Origin: Bacteroidota bacterium
Lineage (GTDB): Bacteria > Bacteroidota > Bacteroidia > Bacteroidales > Paludibacteraceae
Direction of reading: 5' to 3'
Assembly: GCA_023459355.1 (NCBI GenBank)
Contig: JAEWUM010000003.1
Coordinates: forward strand, 1 to 64,000
Length of the DNA stretch: 64,000 nucleotides
The position numbers and the translations under genes were made by a program. This document shows, one piece after another, positions 33,248 to 42,180 of the stretch. Position 1 is the stretch's first letter; each line of letters opens with the position of its first letter. Below the pieces are notes generated by a model that was not told the DNA's origin, did not search any database, and was given only the letters and a program-made list of their open reading frames with translations.

Positions 33248-36200
33248 TTAAATAGTGAATTCCAAACCGATTGTCCAGGTTCTTGACAAAGGATAACGGG
33301 TTCCTCCTGCCGCATTTCCCAGTTCAGGATCAAACATCTTAACCTGATCCCACACATGGAGATTGTATCCGCTCAAATAGATGCGAGAGGCAGAAATACC
33401 CAGGTATTTCAATGTTTTTTTATTCAAATTATATCCTATCTCCAGATTTTTTAACCGCAAAAAGTTGCCACTTCTATACCAAAAGGTACTATGTGTGTTG
33501 TTGTTACCCATATTTGCCTGACGTAGTCTTGGGAAAAAGGCATTTGGGTCCGGGTTTTCCTGAGTCCATCTGCTTTCCACGATTTCCTGACGGACATTAC
33601 TTTCAATGAGTCCCCAGTGGAAAGGCATGAAACTGGCAGAATAATTATTCAGGTTCACTGTAACATTCGCAGCTCCCTGGAAAAACGTATTTATATAAAA
33701 ACCTTTATAGTCTGCTCCAAATCCAAAACCATAAACGATTTCCGGTACAGCAGGATGCCATCCCTCCGGATCATAAACCCTGTCATTGTTATCTAAAATA
33801 CCATCCCCGTTCAAATCTTTATATTTGATATCTCCGGGAAGTGTTTGAGGTAACCACGGAGAACCAACAATGTCTGGTTTGAGTGTGTAAATCTTATTAT
33901 TTTCATTGTCATAGGTAATATCAAAATCTTCCTCAGCAAATAATCTTTCAGCAATGAGTGGATTTTGGCCTGTCCCTTGTTGGGTGATTCTTTTGCCGGT
34001 TATTTCTAACCAGGGATATAGTTGTGGAAGCTCATCATATTCGACAATGGTATTCCGGGCAAAAGTAAAAGTTCCCTTACCCGATAATCTTACATCCCCT
34101 ATATTATGTTTGAGATTAATGCTGGCATCAAAGCCCTCATTGTTCACAATACCATAATTCTGCCAGGGTGATTGACGAAACCCGGCCATGTCGGTTACTG
34201 TCCTGCGCTGAAGTAAAATATTGGTGCGATTATCATTAAAATAATCCGCCGTGATGTCAACGCGACCATTCCAAAGCGCGATATCAACTCCGACATTTCT
34301 TTTGGTTTCAATTTCCCATCCAATACCGGGCGATTCAAATCGTCCTTCTGTTAAGCCCGTCAGACTATTCGTAACACCACTACTGCCAATACCCCAACCA
34401 TACGAACCGGTATCGGAAAAAGTTGGAAAATGTAAAAAGCGGGCTCCACCTGTTGCATCATTACCCGTTTTACCAATTGATCCTCTGAATCTTAAATTTG
34501 AAATTGTTTTCTGCCAAGAGATAGGAAAATACGGTTCATTATACAAATTCCAGGCTAAACCCAACGCAGGAAAAAAGCCGTAACGATTCTCTTTCGCGAA
34601 TTGCTCACTACCCGTAATACCGAAGTTCATTTCAACCGTATAGCGGTTGTCATAGGTATAAGTCGCTCTACCGAGATATGCTTCTTTGCGGAAGGACAAG
34701 GCTTCATTATGTTGCTGGAGGTTTTTCCTGTATGTCAACAACATTCCCGTAACCGAATGCAAATCAAAATCTCTTTTGTAATCAATAGCAGCCTCCAGGT
34801 ATATTTTTTTCTGTCCGTTATTAGACTCTGACGGCTCACCGAATTTCACCTCATTTTGAATTTGCTGAAAAATCAACTTCCCATCTGCATCCCTACCAGT
34901 AGCATTATAAGTATTCGGCGTTTTTGAGCGGGATGTGAAAAAATTAGCATCTGAGTCATAACTAATCACTCCCCTGATTTTTAATCCTTCGGTAATAAAG
35001 TCTAATTTTTGCTCCAGGTCAATTTTCGACTGAATAAAAGTTCTGTATGTCTTAGCATAACCAGTCTCGGTGAGCAATAGCCATGGATTCTGTCTGTTAT
35101 TAGTAAAAGAAGGATGTTGAGCAAATGTTCCATCCGAATAAACGGCCGGAAATAAATAAGGAGGGATTCTGGAAATTCGGTCAAATATGTCCTGTGTTCC
35201 ACCATAACTCCTGTTTTGAGTTAGATATTGTCCACTGAAATCGACTCGTAAAAGGGTTGTTTTGGTTACATCAATATCAACATTACTCCTGAGGTTATAT
35301 CTTTTCACACCCGTATTGTTGTTATAATCGGGATTAGATTTAAAATAACCTGATTCTTCAAAATAAGCTCCAGATACAAAATAGCGTGCATTATCAGTTC
35401 CTCCTCTGAAATTGAGTGTATGACGCGTGTTATAGGTGTGGTCATTAATCAGCACATCCCACCAATCAACACTGGGATATAAATCCGGGTCTTCTCCGGT
35501 TCTGTATTTTTCCAATACCTCCTGACTGAAAACAGGGTCTTTTCCCTCGTTAACCAGGGCTTCATTATATAGACTAAGGTAATCATACGAATTAGCATAA
35601 CGGGGACGGCGGGTTGGTGTTAAATAACTTGCTTCTCCCCTGTATGAAATCTTTGCTTTCTGAGCTCTACCTCGTTTTGAAGTAATCAAAACAACACCAT
35701 TAGCTCCTTCTGCACCATAAATTGCTGTTGCAGCAGCATCTTTTAACACGGTAAAGGATTCGATTTCTTCGGCTTCAATATCATTTAAGCTTCTCGGGAC
35801 ACCGTCGACCAACACCAAAGGTGATGTGCCCCCGGCAAAAGAGCTAATCCCACGAATCCAAAACTCAGCAGCATCATAGCCCGGTTCTCCCGAACGTTGA
35901 ATCGAGATAAGTCCGGCCACCTGACCGGCGAATGAATTTGACAGCTTTCCTACCGGCACCCTTAAAGACTCACCTTTAACAGAAGCAACCGAACTCGTCA
36001 CGCTTCCCTTCTTCTGTTGTCCAAATCCAACAATCTGAACTTCATCAAGCATCTCCGACTGTTCTCTCATTACCACATCAACATAATTTTTATCAGTCAC
36101 TGCTATTCTTTGGGTTTCCATACCAATGAGAGAAACCACCAACACATCCTTAGTAGCAACACTAATGGAGAAAACACCATTTTCTCCTGTTATAACCCCT

Positions 36201-36661
36201 TTTGACGATCCTTCGATAATTATATTTACCCCAGGTAATGGTTCTCCTGTACCTGCTTCTGTAACCTGACCAGTAACAGTTTTTAATCTCCCTGACTGAT
36301 TAGACTCTTTTTTTCTTTCTGTCTCTGTGATAATTATCGTATTATTGGCAAAGTTAGCCTGTAGTCCACGGGGTGTAAGAACTATCCTCATCACCTCGTC
36401 TAAAGGACGATTTGTAACCTGTATCGAGACATCTTTTTTATTGTTAATAAGCGAATCGCGGTACACTATACTAAATTGTGTTTTGGATTCTATCTCTTTA
36501 AAAAAATCCCTGATTGTTACATTATTAAGTTGCAGCGTTATTGCTTGGCGGTTATTCTGAGCATGAACTGAGCCCACTATAAGCAATAATAGTGCAAGGA
36601 AACATGTTTTGTGCCAATCAACCTTTCTGTGAAGAATTACTTTTTCGTGATTTGTGTACAT
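33248..36661 (-). CDS. SusC-family TonB-dependent transporter with STN domain
   Basis: The 1137-residue receptor begins with a signal peptide and a secretin/TonB short N-terminal (STN) domain (about 40-110; QLNNVTIRDFFKEIESKTQFSIVYRD), which contacts a FecR anti-sigma factor. A carboxypeptidase-like domain (VTGQVTEAGTGEPLPGVNIIIEG), plug (GFGQQKKGSVTSSVASVKGE, LVLVDGVPRSL, IESFTVLKDAAATAIYGAEGANGVVLITSKRG) and a 22-strand barrel ending RTWTIGLEFTI follow. The STN domain plus adjacent fecR and ECF genes indicate trans-envelope signalling when the ligand binds. Confidence 0.95.
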   Translation of the reverse strand: MYTNHEKVILHRKVDWHKTCFLALLLLIVGSVHAQNNRQAITLQLNNVTIRDFFKEIESKTQFSIVYRDSLINNKKDVSIQVTNRPLDEVMRIVLTPRGLQANFANNTIIITETERKKESNQSGRLKTVTGQVTEAGTGEPLPGVNIIIEGSSKGVITGENGVFSISVATKDVLVVSLIGMETQRIAVTDKNYVDVVMREQSEMLDEVQIVGFGQQKKGSVTSSVASVKGESLRVPVGKLSNSFAGQVAGLISIQRSGEPGYDAAEFWIRGISSFAGGTSPLVLVDGVPRSLNDIEAEEIESFTVLKDAAATAIYGAEGANGVVLITSKRGRAQKAKISYRGEASYLTPTRRPRYANSYDYLSLYNEALVNEGKDPVFSQEVLEKYRTGEDPDLYPSVDWWDVLINDHTYNTRHTLNFRGGTDNARYFVSGAYFEESGYFKSNPDYNNNTGVKRYNLRSNVDIDVTKTTLLRVDFSGQYLTQNRSYGGTQDIFDRISRIPPYLFPAVYSDGTFAQHPSFTNNRQNPWLLLTETGYAKTYRTFIQSKIDLEQKLDFITEGLKIRGVISYDSDANFFTSRSKTPNTYNATGRDADGKLIFQQIQNEVKFGEPSESNNGQKKIYLEAAIDYKRDFDLHSVTGMLLTYRKNLQQHNEALSFRKEAYLGRATYTYDNRYTVEMNFGITGSEQFAKENRYGFFPALGLAWNLYNEPYFPISWQKTISNLRFRGSIGKTGNDATGGARFLHFPTFSDTGSYGWGIGSSGVTNSLTGLTEGRFESPGIGWEIETKRNVGVDIALWNGRVDITADYFNDNRTNILLQRRTVTDMAGFRQSPWQNYGIVNNEGFDASINLKHNIGDVRLSGKGTFTFARNTIVEYDELPQLYPWLEITGKRITQQGTGQNPLIAERLFAEEDFDITYDNENNKIYTLKPDIVGSPWLPQTLPGDIKYKDLNGDGILDNNDRVYDPEGWHPAVPEIVYGFGFGADYKGFYINTFFQGAANVTVNLNNYSASFMPFHWGLIESNVRQEIVESRWTQENPDPNAFFPRLRQANMGNNNTHSTFWYRSGNFLRLKNLEIGYNLNKKTLKYLGISASRIYLSGYNLHVWDQVKMFDPELGNAAGGTRYPLSRTWTIGLEFTI

Positions 36662-36736
36662 GATATTTCTTCTTGAATTAAAATTAATATGTTTGTTTTC
36701 GTATTTATTTAAATGCCGGGTAGAGAAACGATTGTT

Positions 36737-37705
36737 TCATTTCCTGTTTAATATAATGACCCTGTCTTTATCCATGACGTAATTAATCCTGTACTGCATC
36801 TTCAGTGCATCCAGTACCGTTTCTAATTTCTCGTTATTAAATGTCCCGCTTATTAAATCGTTTTCTATGCCCGGAACCTGATTGATAATTCTTACACCGT
36901 ACCAATCTTCGAGTATGGCCATTGCATCAATAAAGCGATTAGAATTGAATCTTAATTTATTTTCCTTCCATGCTGTTTCCTGACTATTAACAGCCTGCAC
37001 TATTTCCAGCTTTTTGTTGATACGACTATAAATTGCTTTTTCATTCGGTTTCAGGTAATAGTCGTGGGGTAACTCCGGGCTCCGCAGTTTAACGCTTCCT
37101 TCAATCAACATGGTTTCTATTACATCTGAATATGTTCTGGACTTCGCGTTAAAGGAAGTTCCCAATACTTCTATTTGCAGTTCATTCATCGTTACTACAA
37201 ATGGTCTTTTTTTGTCTTTTGAAACTTTGAAAAAAGCCTCACCTGTCAATTTGACTTCACGAACGTTATCAACATTATTATACTCAAGTGTACTATTGGA
37301 GTTCATCCACACTTTACTATTATCAGGAAGTGTAACCATCGCTTTATTTCCCCGTTCCACTGTAACAAGCAAATGACCTGGCGAGTCAGGAGAAAAATAC
37401 CGGCTGACAAACAGAGTGCTTACAAAAAACACGGGAATCATAATCGCAGCTATACGCATGAATAGACGTTTTTTTCGACGTCTGTTATCATTTTCGATAT
37501 AGAAGTCAAGCTTTCCACGTAAACGATCTTTTGTGTCCTTTGACAAACTTTCGTTTAAAAAATCTCCGGACCATTCCTCTTCCATTTGTCGGGACAGCAA
37601 TTCGTCTGTGGTATTGTTTATACCATGACGCATCTCTTTTAACTCTTCTCGCGAAATGTTCCCGTAGAGAAATTTCTTATATAATCTTATTATAAAACTA
37701 TCCAT
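36737..37705 (-). CDS. FecR-family anti-sigma factor
   Basis: The 322-residue protein has a cytoplasmic anti-sigma segment (1-80; KKFLYGNISREELKEM), one TM helix (about 85-105; RIAAIMIPVFFVSTLFV), the periplasmic FecR domain (VTVERGNKAMVTLPDNSKVWMNSNSTLEY, VKLTGEAFFKVSKDKKRPFVV, LGTSFNAKSR, IEGSVKL) and a DUF4974 C-terminal domain (GTFNNEKLETVLDALKMQYRINY). It receives the signal from the SusC STN domain and controls the ECF factor encoded just upstream. Confidence 0.93.
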   Translation of the reverse strand: MDSFIIRLYKKFLYGNISREELKEMRHGINNTTDELLSRQMEEEWSGDFLNESLSKDTKDRLRGKLDFYIENDNRRRKKRLFMRIAAIMIPVFFVSTLFVSRYFSPDSPGHLLVTVERGNKAMVTLPDNSKVWMNSNSTLEYNNVDNVREVKLTGEAFFKVSKDKKRPFVVTMNELQIEVLGTSFNAKSRTYSDVIETMLIEGSVKLRSPELPHDYYLKPNEKAIYSRINKKLEIVQAVNSQETAWKENKLRFNSNRFIDAMAILEDWYGVRIINQVPGIENDLISGTFNNEKLETVLDALKMQYRINYVMDKDRVIILNRK

Positions 37706-37762
37706 TTCTTATCTTTCTAAACTATTACACGTAATTTATACAAAATAGTACCATCATATAAT

Positions 37763-38353
37763 TTATATTGTAAAACATAGATCAAATAACGGCAACATAC
37801 ATATACTGTATTTTGAAATTTGTGAACGAATCTTTTTTAATGAACTACTAATCTGATTCTTTACCGTTTGTTCTGATAAATTTAACTCGGAGGCAATCTC
37901 TTCTATTGATTTACCTTCTTCGCGGCTCATTTCAAATATCTCCAATTGTCGCTCACTAAGTTGCTCTTTACTCAACTGCAACGCTTTATAAAAATCGTCA
38001 TAATATAAACGACGTTCTGCTTCAGCTTCCGCGTTGCTGTTTTCTTCCATGTAGGACAAATAAAGTTCAAATTCAACCTTATTTATCTGGGAGCGAAACA
38101 TATCAATTATTTTATTTTTCGATATTTTGAAAAGTAATGACTGCAATGACCCCTCTGTGTTGATCGTTTTTCTGATCTTCCACAGTTTTAAAAATGTATC
38201 CTGAACTATGTCTTCTGACATTTGCCTGGACTTTGTATGTGCAAGTACAAATGCGTACAATTTATCAGCATACATGTCGTAAATAGCATTAAATGCTTTA
38301 TGTGAGTCATTTCTCAACTCCCTTATATAGGATTTGATAATATCTATTTCCAT
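37763..38353 (-). CDS. ECF RNA polymerase sigma factor (locus 1)
   Basis: The 196-residue sigma factor has region 2 (AFNAIYDMYADKLYAFVLAHTKSRQMSEDIVQDTFLKLWKIR) and region 4 (LSERQLEIFEMSREEGKSIEEIASELNLSEQTVKNQISSSLKKIR). It would direct transcription of the utilisation locus once released by FecR. The Bacteroidota FecI-like type is paired with fecR and susC. A primary-sigma promoter and a copy of the locus palindrome lie upstream, suggesting basal plus autoregulated expression. Confidence 0.93.
   Translation of the reverse strand: MEIDIIKSYIRELRNDSHKAFNAIYDMYADKLYAFVLAHTKSRQMSEDIVQDTFLKLWKIRKTINTEGSLQSLLFKISKNKIIDMFRSQINKVEFELYLSYMEENSNAEAEAERRLYYDDFYKALQLSKEQLSERQLEIFEMSREEGKSIEEIASELNLSEQTVKNQISSSLKKIRSQISKYSICMLPLFDLCFTI
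37764..37779 (-). promoter_or_regulatory. Palindrome copy before fecR (locus 1)
   Basis: TATATTGTAAAACATA differs by one base from the site at 41037-41052 before the second fecR gene and overlaps the last codons of the ECF gene. Read towards fecR it is followed by AT-rich sequence and GTAC 12 bases on, nearly as at 26064 and 38444. Confidence 0.5.
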
Positions 38354-38443
38354 ATAGAATAGTATTGTATTGTAAGGAGTGTATTTTTAAAGCATACACC
38401 ACATTTATTACGTTTATTAACAGGATTAGTACTGTGTGTTTTT

Positions 38444-38459
38444 TATGTTGTTAAACATA
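38444..38459 (-). promoter_or_regulatory. Palindrome copy before the ECF sigma gene
   Basis: TATGTTGTTAAACATA, an exact copy of the site at 26064-26079, lies 91 bases upstream of the sigma gene start. The flank read towards the gene is an A-run with GTACT 11 bases after the palindrome. The sequence could be an ECF promoter or an operator. Confidence 0.65.
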
Positions 38460-38495
38460 TTTTCATACAACGAAGAACATGCTGACAATAAATAT

Positions 38496-38525
38496 CAAAG
38501 TTATAACAATTAAAATAATGACAAA
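38496..38525 (-). promoter_or_regulatory. Primary-sigma promoter of the ECF gene
   Basis: On the minus strand TTTG (38525-38522), 18 bases, then TAACTTTG (38503-38496) matches the Bacteroidota consensus. The start would lie near 38490, placing the palindrome in the transcribed leader. Confidence 0.5.
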
Positions 38526-38739
38526 GAATACGGCCTTTCTGATTAAATGTAGGGTCTGAATTTTAACTAAAATCAACCTTGAATACTCATATCAACCCTG
38601 AGATATGGCACCTCGAATATTCATCATGACACTGTCTTGTTAAATTAAACTAAAAAAACTATCCAACACTTGGGTAATTTGTCTTTCAAACGTGTATTGA
38701 AGGAGTGGCAAATTACATCATTAACTTTAAAATAGAATC

Positions 38740-40122
38740 ATGCTCAAACAGTTCGTCTCATTTTTCAAAACGAGCGCTCCGGCCGAACAGCCCTTTTTGG
38801 GCGATGCGGCGGCGCAGAAAAAGTATTACAATAAACTTCGCTATTCAAGTTTCATCGCAGGAACGCTGGGGTATAGTCTTTATTATGTGGCCCGTACCAG
38901 TCTGAATGTGGTTAAAAAGCCCATACTCGATTCGGGCGTGCTGGATGCGCATCAACTGGGTATGATTGGCTCTGCCCTGCTTTTTACTTACGCGATTGGT
39001 AAGTTCGTAAACGGGTTTCTGGCCGACCATTCCAATATCAAACGTTTTATGGCAGCCGGTTTGGGTGTATCGGCAATTGCCAACCTGGCAGTGGGACTAC
39101 TCGGTTTCACTTCCAGTAACGGTATGGCCATTACTTCCTTCATGTTTTTTCTGTCTTTCGCCATCCTGTGGGGAATCAACGGCTGGTCACAGTCGATGGG
39201 CGCTGCGCCTGCCATCATTGCCTTGTCCCGTTGGTTTCCGCTGAAAGAACGCGGAACTTTTTACGGGTTCTTCAGTGCCAGTCACAACATCGGAGAATTC
39301 CTTTCTTTCATCTTTGTTGGAGCCTTAGTCGGATTAGCCGGTTGGCAATGGGGCTTCGTCGGATCATCACTGGCAGGTGTTATCGGCGTACTCATCATCC
39401 TGTTTTTCCTCCACGACACACCGCAAAGCAAAGGTTTACCACCCGTTGAAATTCTATCCAGCGAAGCCAAAACCGTCGAGAAGAAATCGGTTTCGGCCAC
39501 ACAAAAGGCAGTATTGAAAAACCCTTATGTGTGGATTATTGCCCTTTCAAGCGCCTTTATGTATGTAAGCCGTTACGCGATCAACGGTTGGGGCGTGTTG
39601 TACTTGCAGGAAGTCAAAGGTTTCTCCTTAGCCTCTGCCACACAGATTATTTCCATCAATGCTTTGCTGGGTATTTTCGGTACCGTATTATCAGGCTGGT
39701 TCTCCGACAAACTTTTCAAAGGCAAACGCAATGCCCCGGCACTGATTTTCGGCGTACTCAACACCATCGCACTTTGTTTGTTCGTGTTCTCGGGCAATAG
39801 TGTCTGGGTAAACGCCCTGAGCATGATTTTGTTCGGAATTGCTATCGGGGTACTTATTTGTTTCATTGGCGGACTAATGGCTGTCGACCTCGTACCACGA
39901 AACGCAAGTGGCGCAGCCTTAGGTATTGTAGGCATTGCCAGTTACATCGGCGCCGGATTGCAGGACATTGCCAGTGGTTGGCTAATTGAAAGCAACAAAG
40001 TGATCGTGGGCGCCGATGTTCAGTACAACTTCATGCCGGCAGCCACCTTCTGGATTGCCGCATCGACTATTTCGTTTGTGCTGGCGTTGTTTGTTTGGAA
40101 GCCGAAGCATACGGTGCATTAG
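38740..40122 (+). CDS. Organophosphate:phosphate antiporter (MFS, GlpT/UhpC type), copy 1
   Basis: The 460-residue MFS protein has 12 predicted TM segments and motifs of the OPA family: LGYSLYYVARTSLNVVKKP near the N-terminus (with the substrate-binding arginine), GMIGSALLFTYAIGKFVNGFLAD, ILWGINGWSQSMGAAPAIIALSRWFPLKERGTFYG and HDTPQSKGLPP. OPA members exchange phosphate for glycerol 3-phosphate or hexose phosphates. It is highly similar throughout to the protein at 53472-54824. Its own start is near a TAACTTTA box and a terminator follows, so it appears monocistronic. Confidence 0.92.
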   Translation: MLKQFVSFFKTSAPAEQPFLGDAAAQKKYYNKLRYSSFIAGTLGYSLYYVARTSLNVVKKPILDSGVLDAHQLGMIGSALLFTYAIGKFVNGFLADHSNIKRFMAAGLGVSAIANLAVGLLGFTSSNGMAITSFMFFLSFAILWGINGWSQSMGAAPAIIALSRWFPLKERGTFYGFFSASHNIGEFLSFIFVGALVGLAGWQWGFVGSSLAGVIGVLIILFFLHDTPQSKGLPPVEILSSEAKTVEKKSVSATQKAVLKNPYVWIIALSSAFMYVSRYAINGWGVLYLQEVKGFSLASATQIISINALLGIFGTVLSGWFSDKLFKGKRNAPALIFGVLNTIALCLFVFSGNSVWVNALSMILFGIAIGVLICFIGGLMAVDLVPRNASGAALGIVGIASYIGAGLQDIASGWLIESNKVIVGADVQYNFMPAATFWIAASTISFVLALFVWKPKHTVH

Positions 40123-40143
40123 AGAGTAAAATAGCGAATTCTG

Positions 40144-40179
40144 AAAACGTTGGGACAACAATGTCCTGACGTTTTTTTT
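40144..40179 (+). terminator. Intrinsic terminator after antiporter copy 1
   Basis: An interrupted stem (AAAACGT and GGACA pairing with TGTCC and ACGTTTT around ACAA) is followed by eight T residues, 22 bases after the antiporter stop codon. Confidence 0.8.
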
Positions 40180-40287
40180 CTCATTTTTCGAAATTTCAAT
40201 AATACTAGTGATACTGTCATGTAGTTTGTGATACATATTATAGACTCCATAAAAATAAATTACAATATGAAAACACAAGTGCGAAAA

Positions 40288-40320
40288 TTTGACATATTGT
40301 TAGATTTTGTTTTATATTTG
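40288..40320 (+). promoter_or_regulatory. Promoter of the second ECF gene
   Basis: TTTG (40288-40291), 21 bases, and TATATTTG (40313-40320) match the Bacteroidota primary-sigma consensus, 53 bases before the sigma gene. Confidence 0.65.
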
Positions 40321-40372
40321 CAAACCAAAGCGACATTGCTGACGTTTGAACTCAACATAAAACAGTTTACAA

Positions 40373-40948
40373 ATGACTCCCTATGAAAAGGAAAAATTGG
40401 TATTAGAGTTGAAAAATGGTTCCTACAATGCATTCGAAGCTTTGTATGCCGAATATTTCGATCTGTTGTATGGATTTGTTTTCGGAATGATTCGTTCACA
40501 TATTCAATCAAAGGAGATTGTTCAGGATACTTTTATAAAAGTCTGGTTACATCGTTCAAAGATTGATCCTACCCTCTCGTTTAAAGCCTGGCTGTTTAAA
40601 ATTGCAAAAAATCAATTATTGAATGATATAAGAAAAAACTTCACGGACCCTGTTTTTGAAGATTATATTATTCATTGTGAAAACAATCAGCTTGTTGCCC
40701 AGGCAGATCAGGAATTCGATTTGGAACTTTTCAGAATAGCACTCATCAAAGCCAAACAAAAACTTTCACCCCGACAATTACAGGTTTTCGAAATGTGTAA
40801 AGAAAAAGGTCTATCGGCAACAGAAGTTGCCAACAAATTAAATGTCAACGAAGCTTCGGTTTACAACTACCTTTCACAAGCTTTGGCAGTCCTCCGCAAC
40901 GAATTGAAAGGTCTTTCCTTTTTGTTTTTCCTGTTTTTCAATCAGTAG
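40373..40948 (+). CDS. ECF RNA polymerase sigma factor (locus 2)
   Basis: The 191-residue sigma factor has region 2 (AFEALYAEYFDLLYGFVFGMIRSHIQSKEIVQDTFIKVWLHR) and region 4 (LSPRQLQVFEMCKEKGLSATEVANKLNVNEASVYNYLSQALAVLRNEL). It is followed by fecR, susC and susD on the same strand and should activate them. The primary-sigma promoter in front would give basal expression. Confidence 0.93.
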   Translation: MTPYEKEKLVLELKNGSYNAFEALYAEYFDLLYGFVFGMIRSHIQSKEIVQDTFIKVWLHRSKIDPTLSFKAWLFKIAKNQLLNDIRKNFTDPVFEDYIIHCENNQLVAQADQEFDLELFRIALIKAKQKLSPRQLQVFEMCKEKGLSATEVANKLNVNEASVYNYLSQALAVLRNELKGLSFLFFLFFNQ

Positions 40949-41036
40949 TTTCAGCTCAGAATATATTTAAGAATATCTTATTTTATTAAGCAAGATATTT
41001 GAACTCATTCATATTGAAAGTAAGTTAGTTGGGTTT

Positions 41037-41052
41037 TATGTTGTAAAACATA
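41037..41052 (+). promoter_or_regulatory. Palindrome copy before fecR (locus 2)
   Basis: TATGTTGTAAAACATA is a perfect TATGTT-N4-AACATA palindrome 61 bases upstream of the second fecR gene and differs by one base from the site before the first fecR (37764-37779). Its presence in both loci suggests related regulators or cross-talk between the two ECF systems. Confidence 0.6.
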
Positions 41053-41112
41053 TAAATCCACCAATGAGATTTTCAATTCTAAATTGTATTACCATCACAA
41101 CAATCAGCCATT

Positions 41113-42135
41113 ATGGAACGAAACGAATTATCGGTATTATTATCAAAGCATGTATGTGGCACAATCAATAACACAGATTTTGCCAGGTTGCGTACATTGT
41201 TGCTTTCTTTCGATGAACAAACCATTGAGTCTTGTTTATCCGAAGTCTGGCTTGCTTATACCCCAACATCGAAAAGGAATTTGAGTTCGTATGAAAGTGT
41301 AAAAGAGAACCTGAAACGAATTATCCAGCCTTATGACAAACTACCATCTGAGACTCATGCATCAAAAGTTAGGCAACATCCATTTTCATATTACCTACTT
41401 CGGTTTGCTGCTTTTATAGCTTTGCCACTCATGCTCAGTATCGGTGTGTATTATTTTACAAAAACTGAAACCCTCAACCAGCTTGCAGATAATTATTATA
41501 CCATCGAAACTGCGAATGGTGAACGTACCCGACTTACTTTGCCCGATGGGACCCGTGTAATGGTTAGTGCAAATTCAGAGCTTACATACGCTGCAACATT
41601 TGGAAGGTCAAACAGGGAGGTTAAGCTTTCAGGAGAGGCATACTTTGAAGTTGTTCACAAAACCGATCAGCCATTTATTGTAAAATCAAAAGAGGTAAGC
41701 ATAAAAGTATTGGGCACAAAATTTAACGTTTACGCATATCCGAACGAAGATTATTTTGAAGCAAGCCTTGTAGAAGGTAAGATTCAGGCATTCCATAATA
41801 ACAATAGTGCAACGAGTCTTGTGCTAATGCCAAACGAGAAAGTACGTTACAGTTATTCAAGCAACACATTCGAAAAGCATAAGACTGATTTGCGTGTTGA
41901 AACAGCATGGACTCGTGGTGATCTGTATTTTCAATCAGAAGGCTTTCACAGCATCTTACCAAAGTTAGAACGCTACTATGGTGTAAGGTTTCATATTCAG
42001 GGCGAGCTACCGGGGCAATCACTTACAGCATCGTATCATGAAACTGACATTAACGAAATATTACGAAATATGGCTATTCATTACCGGTTTAGCTACACAA
42101 AACAAGGTGACAAAATTTATCTGAACTTCAAGTAG
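41113..42135 (+). CDS. FecR-family anti-sigma factor (locus 2)
   Basis: The 340-residue protein has an N-terminal cytoplasmic segment, a TM helix near 95-115 (YYLLRFAAFIALPLMLSIGVYYF), FecR domain (TIETANGERTRLTLPDGTRVMVSANSELTY, REVKLSGEAYFEVVHKTDQPFIV, VLGTKFNVYAYPNEDYFEASLVEG) and DUF4974 (LTASYHETDINEILRNMAIHYRFSY). It links the second ECF factor to the SusC at 42181, which carries an STN domain. Confidence 0.93.
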   Translation: MERNELSVLLSKHVCGTINNTDFARLRTLLLSFDEQTIESCLSEVWLAYTPTSKRNLSSYESVKENLKRIIQPYDKLPSETHASKVRQHPFSYYLLRFAAFIALPLMLSIGVYYFTKTETLNQLADNYYTIETANGERTRLTLPDGTRVMVSANSELTYAATFGRSNREVKLSGEAYFEVVHKTDQPFIVKSKEVSIKVLGTKFNVYAYPNEDYFEASLVEGKIQAFHNNNSATSLVLMPNEKVRYSYSSNTFEKHKTDLRVETAWTRGDLYFQSEGFHSILPKLERYYGVRFHIQGELPGQSLTASYHETDINEILRNMAIHYRFSYTKQGDKIYLNFK

Positions 42136-42180
42136 AGAATACAACTTTAAATTATAATTATCATAAATTTTCATTCAGTT

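Larger units (their letters stand above)
38354..38739. other. 386-base divergent intergenic region between ECF gene and antiporter
   Basis: The gap holds the minus-strand regulatory signals of the sigma gene (palindrome and -7/-33 boxes, listed separately), a pair of ATCAACC(T/C)TGA direct repeats 19 bases apart (38572-38582 and 38591-38601) of unknown meaning, and TAACTTTA, a near-match to a -7 box, shortly before the plus-strand antiporter. No further gene is visible. Confidence 0.5.
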
